From Candidatus Amphrikana amoebophyrae (GTDB lineage: Bacteria; Chlamydiota; Chlamydiia; Chlamydiales; JACRBE01), in contig JAUHQG010000009.1 of assembly GCA_030408475.1 (NCBI GenBank), positions 1 through 55,146 on the forward strand: a stretch of 55,146 bases of DNA, written 5' to 3'. A program made the translations under genes and the position numbers. A model generated the notes under the pieces. That model made no database searches, was not told the DNA's origin, and was given only the letters and a program-made list of their open reading frames with translations. Positions 1 through 8,606 of the stretch are shown in pieces (positions within the stretch are counted from its first letter, which is position 1; the number at the start of each line of letters is the position of its first letter).

Positions 1-9
1 TGAAACATA

Positions 10-72
10 CAACCTCTTTTTTGGTTTTTGTTTTGATTTTGATTTATTAACAATACCCTAAAAGAGGTTTTT
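10..72 (+). terminator. Possible terminator of a gene left of the window
   Basis: An arm AACCTCTTTT near 11-20 is complementary to AAAAGAGGTT near 61-70, which is followed by a T run. The loop is long (about 40 nt), so this is a weak call. The window opens with TGA, which could be the stop codon of the preceding gene, but no reading frame can be judged from so little sequence. Confidence 0.25.
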
Positions 73-109
73 TCATGTCTAAAATATTTTCATTTTGAAA
101 TCTTTGAAT

Positions 110-300
110 CAAAACCTAATGGTTTTGCGCTTAATCTCTTATTTGATCCTACGGATCAAATCTCGAGCTAAAGAAGGGGGGGAGGTGAAAAATGCCAATG
201 GCATTTTTCACCTCCCCCCCCCTGACGTTGCTTGAAGGAATTTTTCATCAGAAAAATTTCAAAAGCTGCGTCCATTTGTTAAGAATTTTGCAAGTGGCTC
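110..300 (+). repeat. Structured interspersed repeat, copy 1 (left end missing)
   Basis: This stretch matches 12363-12551 almost base for base over about 190 bp. It is built of nested inverted repeats: AAAACC/GGTTTT with a 4-nt loop, ATTTGATCC/GGATCAAAT with a 3-nt loop, a perfect stem of about 20 bp made of a G run, GGTGAAAAATGCC and its complement, and AATTTTTC/GAAAAATT. The right end is GAATTTTGCAAGTGGCTC (283-300), the terminal repeat of copy 2. The matching left terminal repeat is absent here, so this copy is truncated or diverged. With the flanking sequence it fills the gene-free stretch 1-399. Confidence 0.85.
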
Positions 301-349
301 TTACATACAATAGCAAAAACGTTCTAAAATTTCTTCTATAGACTATTTA

Positions 350-378
350 TTGATACTATTTTAATGTCGCGATAAATA
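350..378 (+). promoter_or_regulatory. Candidate promoter for the outer-membrane protein gene
   Basis: TTGATA (350-355), a 17-bp spacer and TAAATA (373-378) form a sigma70-like promoter just before the ATG at 400, implying a very short leader. An inverted repeat CTATTTAT (343-350) / ATAAATAG (372-379) overlaps both elements and could be an operator. No clear Shine-Dalgarno sequence is visible. Inference from consensus only. Confidence 0.4.
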
Positions 379-399
379 GACTTTTATACCCAGTGATCG

Positions 400-1434
400 A
401 TGAGTTATAAAAAAATCTTAAATTTTACAATTTTTTGTACTATTTCAATGACCTCCATGTTGTTTGGTAATAATCCTCCTGCAACAGAATTTGACTACCA
501 TTTTTCTGCTGATTTGATGTGGATGAAAAGGGTTAAGTTGGGCGATGCTAGCTTACTTAATTACGATGGCACTTTTACTTCTACGGGTAAGATAATTGGT
601 AATGAAACCCTTGTACATGGATTAGATCGTGAATTTGGAACTAGATTGTCTCTTTTAATGCAGCCTAGTCAGGCGATGACGATGGAAGGGAGGGCTATTT
701 TACCCATTCAATTTGTATCTGATATTGTTCGCGAGTCGTATGAGAAAACCAATGTAGATATAGACTTAGCTTTAGGGTATGGCCTTAATGCGGATGATTC
801 GAATCCTCTGCCGACTCCTGTAATTGATTTTCAAGATAGTGACTATACAGTAGCAGATAAAGGGCATATTCATTATCAAACTACTTTTTGGGATGTTGAG
901 GCTAATTATTGGACTCATGTCACTCCTCCTAGAGTGAATTATTTTTCCGCCTCTTATGCTTTTGGACTTAGATATTTAAATTTACAAGAAATTTTTAGAG
1001 AAACTTTGCATAAGGGTTTAGCGGCTAGTTATTTTAGAGTTGAAACTCGCAATAATATGTATGGGGGGCAGGTATCAGCTAGATTAGAGGTTAATCCCTA
1101 TTCATTTATAACTTGGGGAATTCGAGGTTGCGCAGGTTTGCTTGGTAATAATGTTGCTAGGGAGAATCATGTTACTGATCATAATGGGGTGACAGATTTG
1201 ATTAAAAGGTCGGATCACCATTTTATGCATGGGTATATTGGAGAAGCGGAGTTTTATGTGCAGGGTTATTTCCTTAGGCGCTTTAATTGGTATTTAGGGT
1301 TTGATGGGATTTGGCTTAGAGGAGCCGCTTTGGCCCCTGACAATATTAATCTCACTGAGAAAATCACTTTAATTTTTAATCAAGAAAACATCTTTCTCAA
1401 TTCTTGGGCTGGGGGACTAGCTCTCAGTTTTTAG
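400..1434 (+). CDS. Outer-membrane beta-barrel protein, BBP7/Lpg1974-like
   Basis: This 344-aa protein starts with a Sec-type signal peptide (lysines, then a hydrophobic stretch of about 15 residues). The mature part alternates aromatic and polar residues as in a transmembrane beta-barrel and ends in a C-terminal Phe, the usual Bam recognition end. The C-terminal third contains a stretch around GAALAPDNINL followed by GGLALSF, which resembles the BBP7 family of outer-membrane proteins; the Lpg1974 pore-forming family is an alternative. A porin or structural surface protein role is inferred. It stands alone downstream of the repeat copy at 110-300, with its own candidate promoter. Confidence 0.6.
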   Translation: MSYKKILNFTIFCTISMTSMLFGNNPPATEFDYHFSADLMWMKRVKLGDASLLNYDGTFTSTGKIIGNETLVHGLDREFGTRLSLLMQPSQAMTMEGRAILPIQFVSDIVRESYEKTNVDIDLALGYGLNADDSNPLPTPVIDFQDSDYTVADKGHIHYQTTFWDVEANYWTHVTPPRVNYFSASYAFGLRYLNLQEIFRETLHKGLAASYFRVETRNNMYGGQVSARLEVNPYSFITWGIRGCAGLLGNNVARENHVTDHNGVTDLIKRSDHHFMHGYIGEAEFYVQGYFLRRFNWYLGFDGIWLRGAALAPDNINLTEKITLIFNQENIFLNSWAGGLALSF

Positions 1435-1511
1435 ACACAAAAAGGCGATGAGCAATTAGTTAGATTTGTTTTTCGACAGGACCAACTTGGGCTTTTACAC
1501 GCTCCTTTTGG

Positions 1512-1540
1512 TTGTGAAAAAAAACAAGGGGTGATATGGT
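1512..1540 (+). promoter_or_regulatory. Candidate promoter of SRP RNA
   Basis: TTGTGA (1512-1517), a 17-bp spacer and TATGGT (1535-1540) lie so that transcription would begin close to the first base of the SRP RNA stem at 1549. The spacing supports the assignment; the -10 box is only a partial match to consensus. Confidence 0.5.
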
Positions 1541-1548
1541 AGTGCTTT

Positions 1549-1644
1549 GCCGGGGACCTGTCGAGATATAGCGATTCGAATCAGGTCAGGATCGGAAGGT
1601 AGCAGCCTTAAGGATCTCCCTATGTGCCCTCAGTGTTCTCCGGC
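1549..1644 (+). ncRNA. ffs: Bacterial signal recognition particle RNA (4.5S-type)
   Basis: The conserved domain IV core is plain: CAGGTCAGGATCGGAAGGTAG followed by CAGCC, with the GGAA tetraloop and the asymmetric internal loop that bind the Ffh M domain. The ends pair as GCCGGGGA (1549-1556) with TCTCCGGC (1637-1644) to close a single rod about 96 nt long, slightly shorter than the 114-nt E. coli RNA. A T run follows directly (1645-1651) and makes the closing stem the terminator. The RNA works with Ffh to target membrane and exported proteins co-translationally. Confidence 0.93.
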
Positions 1645-1649
1645 TTTTT

Positions 1650-2771
1650 TTACTCTTTATGTGGCTTTGCCGCTCCCCCAAACAAACCTCTAAGTAGTGA
1701 TCCCGGTACATCTTGAGTGGCGTCTGCCACTATTCGACGAATATCAGGTTCAGCTTCTTTTAAAGCCATAGCCGCGACTGGCCCTACTCTAGTTTCTGCC
1801 ATTAATATTGCATCATCTAAAGCTCGTGGTACTGTTCCCGTAATAAGTCGCTTTATAGCTTTCAATTCGGTTTGTAGTGATTGAAGTTGTTTTTGAGTGT
1901 AAGTGGGTAATATTGATCCAGCTGATACGTCGGCAATTTCTAGTTCACCTATATAGACTAATGCATTTTTTAAGTGAATGGATACTTTAGAGTCTATTGA
2001 ACCATTAGCCCTGAGAGCAAAATGGATCATTTTTTGTGGTTCATTTGCAATCCACTCTTTAAATTGACTTTTGGCTCCAAATGAAATAGTGCCCATACCA
2101 GTACGGCTATCTGATAATAGCAATTCACAGGTTTGTAGGGCACGCTCAACGGGCTCTACTATACCTGTAAAAGTCAATTGGTGGTCAATTTCCATCAAAG
2201 CTCTTGTTTCGATTCCCATAGATGCTGTTCTATGTTTGTTAGAAATCAAGTAGCCTTCTTGTGTTAATGAGTGTAATTCTGGGTTAATTCTTATTGCTGT
2301 ATCACGGCCCACTTTATCTAAATCTTTTATTTGTGAAGCTAGAGAGTTTGCCAAAATCACCATGTGCGCTCTTTCTGTTTTTGACAGTTCAGTGGCAAAA
2401 GTTTCTTTTGGTTCTTTTAGGCTAATGAGAACGATAGTCAGTATTTCGGTAAGATCATTTTTTGTTGTATCATAACAATAGGCTTGCTTGTATAAACATG
2501 CTGTTAATTCAGTTGCCATTTTGCTCGGTTTTGCAAATAGTAGGTCGTCAGAAGCTTTTTTAATGACCCTTCTACAATCGCAGCAAAGAGCTGTTTTGAG
2601 ACCACTTCCAATAGAAGTTCCTACTGAGATTGTGCCCCAAAATAAAGAGGATGCCATTTGGCCTATCTTAGTACAGCTACTAGGGTTTTCATCTCTATTG
2701 AAGTCTTCATACTGCTTCAAAACTGCTTTAGTGAGATCAAGTTTAAAGTTAATATTCAAACTGCTAGCCAT
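1650..2771 (-). CDS. Hypothetical protein, 373 aa
   Basis: I do not recognise this protein. It has no signal peptide. Residues about 35-70 contain a weakly hydrophobic, Gly/Ser-rich stretch ending in a cysteine cluster (CCDC); the rest is mainly helical and polar, with a Gly-rich end near GLFGGAAKPHKE. The start ATG at 2771 is preceded by a purine-rich stretch. It converges with the SRP RNA gene: its TAA stop (1650-1652) lies inside the T run that terminates ffs, so the two genes share the terminator region. No operon partner; it is separated from uvrA by about 120 bp of AT-rich DNA. Confidence 0.6.
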   Translation of the reverse strand: MASSLNINFKLDLTKAVLKQYEDFNRDENPSSCTKIGQMASSLFWGTISVGTSIGSGLKTALCCDCRRVIKKASDDLLFAKPSKMATELTACLYKQAYCYDTTKNDLTEILTIVLISLKEPKETFATELSKTERAHMVILANSLASQIKDLDKVGRDTAIRINPELHSLTQEGYLISNKHRTASMGIETRALMEIDHQLTFTGIVEPVERALQTCELLLSDSRTGMGTISFGAKSQFKEWIANEPQKMIHFALRANGSIDSKVSIHLKNALVYIGELEIADVSAGSILPTYTQKQLQSLQTELKAIKRLITGTVPRALDDAILMAETRVGPVAAMALKEAEPDIRRIVADATQDVPGSLLRGLFGGAAKPHKE

Positions 2772-2890
2772 TAGATTCCCTTTTGTAAAATTAGGAACAT
2801 AATAACACAGTTAGGTAATTAAAACATTATAGTAATAATTTTTATTACTACTATCTGTTTCATAATGCTTGCTTGGAATAGGTGATTTTT

Positions 2891-5800
2891 CTATTGTTCT
2901 TTTAAGTATCTGCAAGTCAAGGAATTGGCAATATTTGAAAACTTTGTCATTTCTCCTTGATAGAGTATAGTACCACCTTTAGCTCCCGCTTCAGGGCCTA
3001 GGTCAATTATGTGCTCACAAGAGCGGATTAATTCTTGATTGTGCTCACATACAACTAAAGTGGCTTTCTTCTCTAAGATTTTTTCAAAGACTAGGAGCAA
3101 TTTAGATATATCTTCAAAATGGAGCCCTGTAGTGGGTTCGTCAAGCAAAATCAAAGTCTTTGAGTGGATGGAAGCTTTTAACTCTTTAGCTAAGCGCAAT
3201 CGTTGAGCTTCGCCACCTGAGAGAGTTTGCACCTCTTGCCCTAGTTTTAAATATCCAAGTCCGATTGAAATGAGGGTATTGAGCGATTTAACAAGCTTAT
3301 CAATAGGGGGTAAAAATTCTAGAGCTTCAACTATAGAGAGTTTTAAAATTTCGCCCAGATTTTTACCTTTATATTCTACTTTAAGGCTGATGGGATTAAG
3401 TCGATTTCCATTGCAGTCGGGGCAAACCATTTTGACTGCAGGTAAGTATTTGAGATCAATAGTTTTAACTCCAAGTCCCCAACATTTTCGGCACATCCCT
3501 TTAAGGTGGTTAAAGCTAAAATGCATCGGGCGCAATCCTCTGATGCGTGACTCTGATAAGTCGGCGAAAAAAGATCTTAGATGCGTTAATAACTCAGTAT
3601 AAGTGGAGACATCTGATCGTGAAGTTTGTCCGATAGGACTTTGGTCAACAACCAATAATTTAGTGAAAGTGTCGATTCCCTCTAAAGAGCCATGAGGACC
3701 AGATATAGTTGTCTCTTTTGATCGCGTTGAAATATACTTTTTAACCAGAGGTTTTAAAGTGTGGTGTAAAAGAGAAGATTTTCCAGAGCCAGACACACCA
3801 GTAATACAGGTGAATTTCCCAATTGGAATATCGACTGTTAAGTTTTTCAAGTTGTGAATATTGGCCCCTTTAATTCTTAAGTGGCCGCGATCTTTGAATC
3901 GAAAATTGATTTTAGGAACTTGTTTTTTACCACTTAAGTATTGACCTGTTAGTGATTTAGGGTCATTGCAAATTTGCTTTAGAGTGCCTTCAGAGATGAT
4001 TTCACCTCCGTGTGCTCCAGCAGCAGGGCCAAAGTCGATAATGCGGTCAGCAATTTGCAAGGTTAGAGGGTCGTGTTCTACTAGTAGTAAAGTATTGCCC
4101 AAATCTTTTAAGTGAAGCAAAGTTTGGTTAAGCAAGTGGTTATTATGGGGGTGCAAACCAATAGTAGGCTCATCGATCACATAGAGACAACCACTGAGTG
4201 ATGATCCCAATTGCCTTGTCAATTTTATTCGCTGCATTTCACCTCCACTTAATGTAGGGGCGGTTCTGTCTAAAGATAAATATCCAAGGCCAATTCGCTT
4301 TAAGAAATCGAGTCTTAGTTTAATTTGATCGATGACATCTTTCATCGCTTCAGGTTCGTCTAACTTTAACTTGTTAATGAAACTGGTGCATTGGTCGATC
4401 TCCATTGAAGTGACTTGATCAATTCTCTTTTCCCCCAATTTGACATTGGACGCAAGAGGATTAAGCCTTGATCCGTTACAGTGAGTGCAAGTATGAGAGT
4501 GTAATATGGATGTGATGGAGCCTTTAAGATCGCCTTTAGCGGTTAAAGCAGCTCTTTCAAGTCCATTTTCGATTCCAATCCAACTATATTGTGCTCCTAA
4601 AATTTTCACTTTTGTTTTACTTCCGCGTAAGACAATACTTAACTCTTTTTGATCCATTTCATCCAAAGGTTCATCGGGGTCAACGCCGAGCTTAGTCAAT
4701 AATGAGGCTGCCGCTTTGAATGGGAAACGCAATCCGTAGTTTTTCCATAAAAAGACCAATAAATCAAATGGAGTCATTTCCATAATCACTTTGCTCTCTT
4801 CTAAATTAGCGCCCCAGGCATTACCGATACCTTGGCAGTGAACGCACATACCTTCTTGAGCGTTAAAAGAAAATGTGTGTGGGGTGATGTCTGAGTATGA
4901 TTTACCAGTTGAAGGGGCTGCAAACTTAAGATTAAATAAGATATCTTTATCTTTAAGAGCGACAATGATTTTTTGCTTTCCATATCGAGCCGCTGTTTCT
5001 AGAGTTTCAATAAGTCTATTATAAATGCCATCTTTGACAACTAACCTGTCGACTACTATTTCGATCTTATTTTTAAGAGTAGGTTTAAAAGGGATATCGT
5101 CTTCAAGAGAGAATACTTCACCATTAAGCCTTATGCGTAAAAAACCTTGTTTTTTGAGTTTTCCCATTTCTTCTGTAAACAGTTTAGCATTTGTAAGTTC
5201 GATGGGGCTTAAGATTTGAACTTTTGTTTTTTCATCAAAAGCGCAAATGTGATCAGCTACATACTCTTTGGTAATCGACTCTAGTTTTTCACCTGTTTCT
5301 GGGCAGTAGGCGATCCCTTCTTTAGCAAATAAGACGCGTAAATAGTCGTAGATTTCTGTCATAGTCCCCAAAGTTGATCTTGGGTTGCTAGTGTGCTTAG
5401 ATTGCTCTAGCGCAATGGAGACGGCGAGCCCATCAATGCTTTCCATTTTAGGCTTAGGCATCATCATGACAAGTTGTTTAGCATAAGAAGAGAGCGATTC
5501 AATGTAGCGCCGTTGCCCTTCGGCATAGATAGTGTCAAAGGCAAATGAGCTTTTTCCAGAGCCTGAAGGGCCGGTACATACAGTTATTTTTCCATGTTCA
5601 ACATATGTAGAAACTTTCTTTAGATTATTTTGCTCGGCATCTACAACTTCTAGTCTATTAAGCGGTTTGCCACGCTTTTTCTTAATTTGAGGAGTGAGTA
5701 AGCTTTTTCGATCAAAGTCGAGCGCTTTTTTCAAATGGAAAGCGGTTTCATTTTTTTCTTTTACGAACTTATCAAAAGGCCCATTAAATAAGAGGTTTCC

Positions 5801-8539
5801 TCCATTAGAGCCACCTTCGGGACCGATATCAATGATATAGTCGCAAGCTTTGATAAAGTCTAAATTGTGTTCGATAACGCATACGGTATTTTTATGATCG
5901 ACTAATTTTTGTAATATTTTAAGGAGTTTGTCGATGTCGTGAAAATGCAATCCTGTTGTAGGTTCATCTAGTATATATAGAGTTTTACCCGTTTCGGGGC
6001 GACTTAACTCCTTAGCTAGTTTAATACGTTGCGCTTCGCCTCCACTTAATGTTGTTGAGGATTGGCCTAATTTTATATACTCTAGGCCCACTTCAGCGAG
6101 CAAACTGAGTTTAGAAAAAATGAGAGGAATATCTTCGAAAAAAGGAATAGCTTCACGAACGCTCATATTTAAAACATCGTAAATCGATTTTTTCTTGTAG
6201 AGAATGGAGAGAGTTTTAGGATCAAATTGTTTTCCACTACATGCGGGACAAACAACCTGTTGATCTTCCATAAAATCCATGTCGATTTTGATGGTGCCCA
6301 TACCTGAGCAGTGTGGGCATGATCCCTCTTTGACATTGAAGCTAAAACGTCCAGCTTTAAATCCAAATGACATAGAATCAGGTAGTTGCGCAAATAAAGA
6401 GCGAATTTCATCTAGAACTTTTATATAAGTGGCGGGGTTAGATCGAGGGGTTCTGCCAATTGGAGATTGGTCAATTGCAATAACTTTATCAATCGCTTCT
6501 AAATTTTCAATTGATTTGTACTTACCAACTTCATTTTTCCCTTTATGCAGTTTATTGCGAAGGGCGGGAAAGAGAGTTTGAGAGATAAGAGAAGATTTAC
6601 CAGATCCTGAAACGCCGGTAACGGCAAACATCGTTTCGAGAGGGAAGGCGACATCTATTTTTTTCAAGTTGTGGTGCTCAGCCCCTTTTAGTTTTAAAAA
6701 AGATTTAGTTTTCCGTTTCTTTTTAGGAGTGTGAACTTCCTTTGTGCCCCTTAAATAGTCTGCCGTGATCGATTTTTTGCATTTCATGAGATCAAGCAAG
6801 GATCCACAAGATAAGATATGACCACCCTCTATTCCAGCGCCAGGACCCACATCAACGATTGTATCAGCTACTAGCATCATCTCTTCATCATGTTCAACGA
6901 CAATAACGGTATTGCCTTGGTCTCTTAGAGCTTCCAAAGATTTAATGAGCTTAACATTATCTCGAGGGTGTAAGCCGATGGAAGGTTCGTCCAATATATA
7001 AGTAGTCCCTACTAAAGATGAGCCGATTTGAGAGGCGAGGCGAACTCTTTGAGATTCGCCGCCACTTAAAGTGGGAGCTGTTCTTTCTAAGGCTAAATAG
7101 TGAAGTCCCACACGAGACAAGAATTCTAGGCGGCGGCATATTTCTTGCAATAATCCTTTGCCAATTTTGATCTCGTTTGGTGTTAGTTTTAAATTAAGAA
7201 AAAAGTGTTGAGCTGAGGCGATATCGAATTGACAAATTTCGGTGATCGTTTTTTTTCCTACTTGAACATGAGAGGGGTACGGTTTGATTTTGGTTCCAAG
7301 GCAACTGGGGCATATCCCTTTTCTCATGTAGTTTTCAGTTTTTTGACGATAGGTATCCGACTTTGCTTCCATGTAGCGCCTTTTGGCTTCATGTAAAACG
7401 CCTTGGAATTTAATATATTCCATCCAAGTTTTTTTCTTTTCGGGATGATAAAACTGCATCCGCGTCCATTTGGCATTAATTCCGTATAAGAAAGCCTTTT
7501 GTCCTTGTGTGGGAATATCTTTGAAGGGGGTGTGAATATCAAATTTATAGATACGAGCAATATTGTTATAGACATTGGACCAATAAATAGTGTCGTAAGA
7601 TCCACCAAGAGCAAAGCAATCGTCAGCAATGCTGAGATCTTGATTAAGGCATAAATCGAGATCAAATTCCAAAGATTGACCAAGCCCTTCACAATCTGGG
7701 CACATCCCTTTTGGGTGATTAAACGAGAAGTCGTGGGGGTAGAGAGGGGGGTATGAGAGGCCAGATTTTGGGGAGTAGCTCTCGGTTGAGTATAGTTCAC
7801 TATTTAAGGTTTTGGGATTAAAAAGGGTGACGATGCCTTTTGAGAAGTTAAGAGCAGACATTAAACTTTCGGTCAGCCTTTGTTTTTGCTCACTATTTAT
7901 TTCGAGTCTATCGAACACAACATCGATAGTGTGGTGCTTATTTTTATCGAGACTAATAGAGTCAGATAAATTAGCCAGTTCGCCATCTATTAGTAAACGA
8001 GTGAATCCTTTTTTACGCAATTCATTCAGGTCATTAATGAATTCACCTTTTTTATCCTTAATATAGTTACCGAGAATATAGAGTTTTTCACCCTCATTTT
8101 CCTTTAAGATAGCTTCAATGATTTCAGTAGGCGATTGAGATTGCACTTTTTCTTTAGAAATAGGGCAATATTTAATCCCAATCTTGGAGAATAACACGCG
8201 TAAAAAGTCATAAATCTCGGTCATGGTCCCAACGGTTGAACGTGGGTTTTTTCCTGCTGTTTTTTGTTCGATTGCGATTGTTGGTGTTAATCCGGTAATC
8301 AGATCGGCTTCTGGACGCTCAAAAGAAGAAAGGCGCCTTTTAATATGAGTCGAGAGTGATTCTAAGTAGCGTCGTTGACCTTCTACATAGATAGTGTCGA
8401 AGGCAAGTGAAGATTTACCTGAGCCTGAAACACCGGAAAAGACAATAAGCTCATTTTTGTTGAGCTTCAAGTCAACCCCTTTCAAGTTGTGAGTTTTGAC
8501 GTTTTTCAAGAGTATAGGGAGATTTTCTTTCATTTTCAC
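2891..8539 (-). CDS. uvrA: Excinuclease ABC subunit A, tandem-duplicated (two UvrA units in one chain)
   Basis: At 1882 aa this is twice the usual UvrA length (about 940). Two complete UvrA copies lie head to tail, joining near residue 940. Four Walker A motifs are visible (GVSGSGKSSLAFDT, GVSGSGKSSLISQT, GPSGSGKSSFAFDT, GVSGSGKSSLLHHT), with four ABC signatures of the LSGGE.QR type and paired CxxC zinc modules such as CPDC/CPSC and CPHC/CPAC. UvrA recognises bulky DNA lesions with UvrB in nucleotide excision repair and normally acts as a dimer, so this chain is effectively a covalent dimer. Double UvrA is known in Chlamydiae. GTG at 8539 or ATG at 8533 could be the start. A divergent gene begins 67 bp away. 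Confidence 0.97.
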   Translation of the reverse strand: MKMKENLPILLKNVKTHNLKGVDLKLNKNELIVFSGVSGSGKSSLAFDTIYVEGQRRYLESLSTHIKRRLSSFERPEADLITGLTPTIAIEQKTAGKNPRSTVGTMTEIYDFLRVLFSKIGIKYCPISKEKVQSQSPTEIIEAILKENEGEKLYILGNYIKDKKGEFINDLNELRKKGFTRLLIDGELANLSDSISLDKNKHHTIDVVFDRLEINSEQKQRLTESLMSALNFSKGIVTLFNPKTLNSELYSTESYSPKSGLSYPPLYPHDFSFNHPKGMCPDCEGLGQSLEFDLDLCLNQDLSIADDCFALGGSYDTIYWSNVYNNIARIYKFDIHTPFKDIPTQGQKAFLYGINAKWTRMQFYHPEKKKTWMEYIKFQGVLHEAKRRYMEAKSDTYRQKTENYMRKGICPSCLGTKIKPYPSHVQVGKKTITEICQFDIASAQHFFLNLKLTPNEIKIGKGLLQEICRRLEFLSRVGLHYLALERTAPTLSGGESQRVRLASQIGSSLVGTTYILDEPSIGLHPRDNVKLIKSLEALRDQGNTVIVVEHDEEMMLVADTIVDVGPGAGIEGGHILSCGSLLDLMKCKKSITADYLRGTKEVHTPKKKRKTKSFLKLKGAEHHNLKKIDVAFPLETMFAVTGVSGSGKSSLISQTLFPALRNKLHKGKNEVGKYKSIENLEAIDKVIAIDQSPIGRTPRSNPATYIKVLDEIRSLFAQLPDSMSFGFKAGRFSFNVKEGSCPHCSGMGTIKIDMDFMEDQQVVCPACSGKQFDPKTLSILYKKKSIYDVLNMSVREAIPFFEDIPLIFSKLSLLAEVGLEYIKLGQSSTTLSGGEAQRIKLAKELSRPETGKTLYILDEPTTGLHFHDIDKLLKILQKLVDHKNTVCVIEHNLDFIKACDYIIDIGPEGGSNGGNLLFNGPFDKFVKEKNETAFHLKKALDFDRKSLLTPQIKKKRGKPLNRLEVVDAEQNNLKKVSTYVEHGKITVCTGPSGSGKSSFAFDTIYAEGQRRYIESLSSYAKQLVMMMPKPKMESIDGLAVSIALEQSKHTSNPRSTLGTMTEIYDYLRVLFAKEGIAYCPETGEKLESITKEYVADHICAFDEKTKVQILSPIELTNAKLFTEEMGKLKKQGFLRIRLNGEVFSLEDDIPFKPTLKNKIEIVVDRLVVKDGIYNRLIETLETAARYGKQKIIVALKDKDILFNLKFAAPSTGKSYSDITPHTFSFNAQEGMCVHCQGIGNAWGANLEESKVIMEMTPFDLLVFLWKNYGLRFPFKAAASLLTKLGVDPDEPLDEMDQKELSIVLRGSKTKVKILGAQYSWIGIENGLERAALTAKGDLKGSITSILHSHTCTHCNGSRLNPLASNVKLGEKRIDQVTSMEIDQCTSFINKLKLDEPEAMKDVIDQIKLRLDFLKRIGLGYLSLDRTAPTLSGGEMQRIKLTRQLGSSLSGCLYVIDEPTIGLHPHNNHLLNQTLLHLKDLGNTLLLVEHDPLTLQIADRIIDFGPAAGAHGGEIISEGTLKQICNDPKSLTGQYLSGKKQVPKINFRFKDRGHLRIKGANIHNLKNLTVDIPIGKFTCITGVSGSGKSSLLHHTLKPLVKKYISTRSKETTISGPHGSLEGIDTFTKLLVVDQSPIGQTSRSDVSTYTELLTHLRSFFADLSESRIRGLRPMHFSFNHLKGMCRKCWGLGVKTIDLKYLPAVKMVCPDCNGNRLNPISLKVEYKGKNLGEILKLSIVEALEFLPPIDKLVKSLNTLISIGLGYLKLGQEVQTLSGGEAQRLRLAKELKASIHSKTLILLDEPTTGLHFEDISKLLLVFEKILEKKATLVVCEHNQELIRSCEHIIDLGPEAGAKGGTILYQGEMTKFSNIANSLTCRYLKEQ

Positions 8540-8560
8540 TTGGGGTTTTTCTTTGATAGT

Positions 8561-8590
8561 ATTATACTCTCACTTCCAAACAATTTGCAA
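8561..8590 (-). promoter_or_regulatory. Candidate uvrA promoter
   Basis: On the minus strand, TTGCAA (8585-8590), an 18-bp spacer and a perfect TATAAT (8561-8566) sit 20-30 bp upstream of the uvrA start. The short divergent gap (8540-8606) must also hold the promoter of the plus-strand gene at 8607. No LexA-type operator is apparent. Confidence 0.55.
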
Positions 8591-8606
8591 ATTAAAAATA
8601 GACTAT

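Noticed and set aside
7324-7800. 158-codon minus-strand ORF inside uvrA
   Set aside because: Lies wholly within uvrA in another frame with unnatural composition; a shadow of the real gene.
8496-8606. N-terminal extension of the 551-aa hydrolase-like gene (hydrophobic, signal-like)
   Set aside because: It is antisense to the uvrA start and promoter; the apparent hydrophobic segment comes from reading that region backwards.
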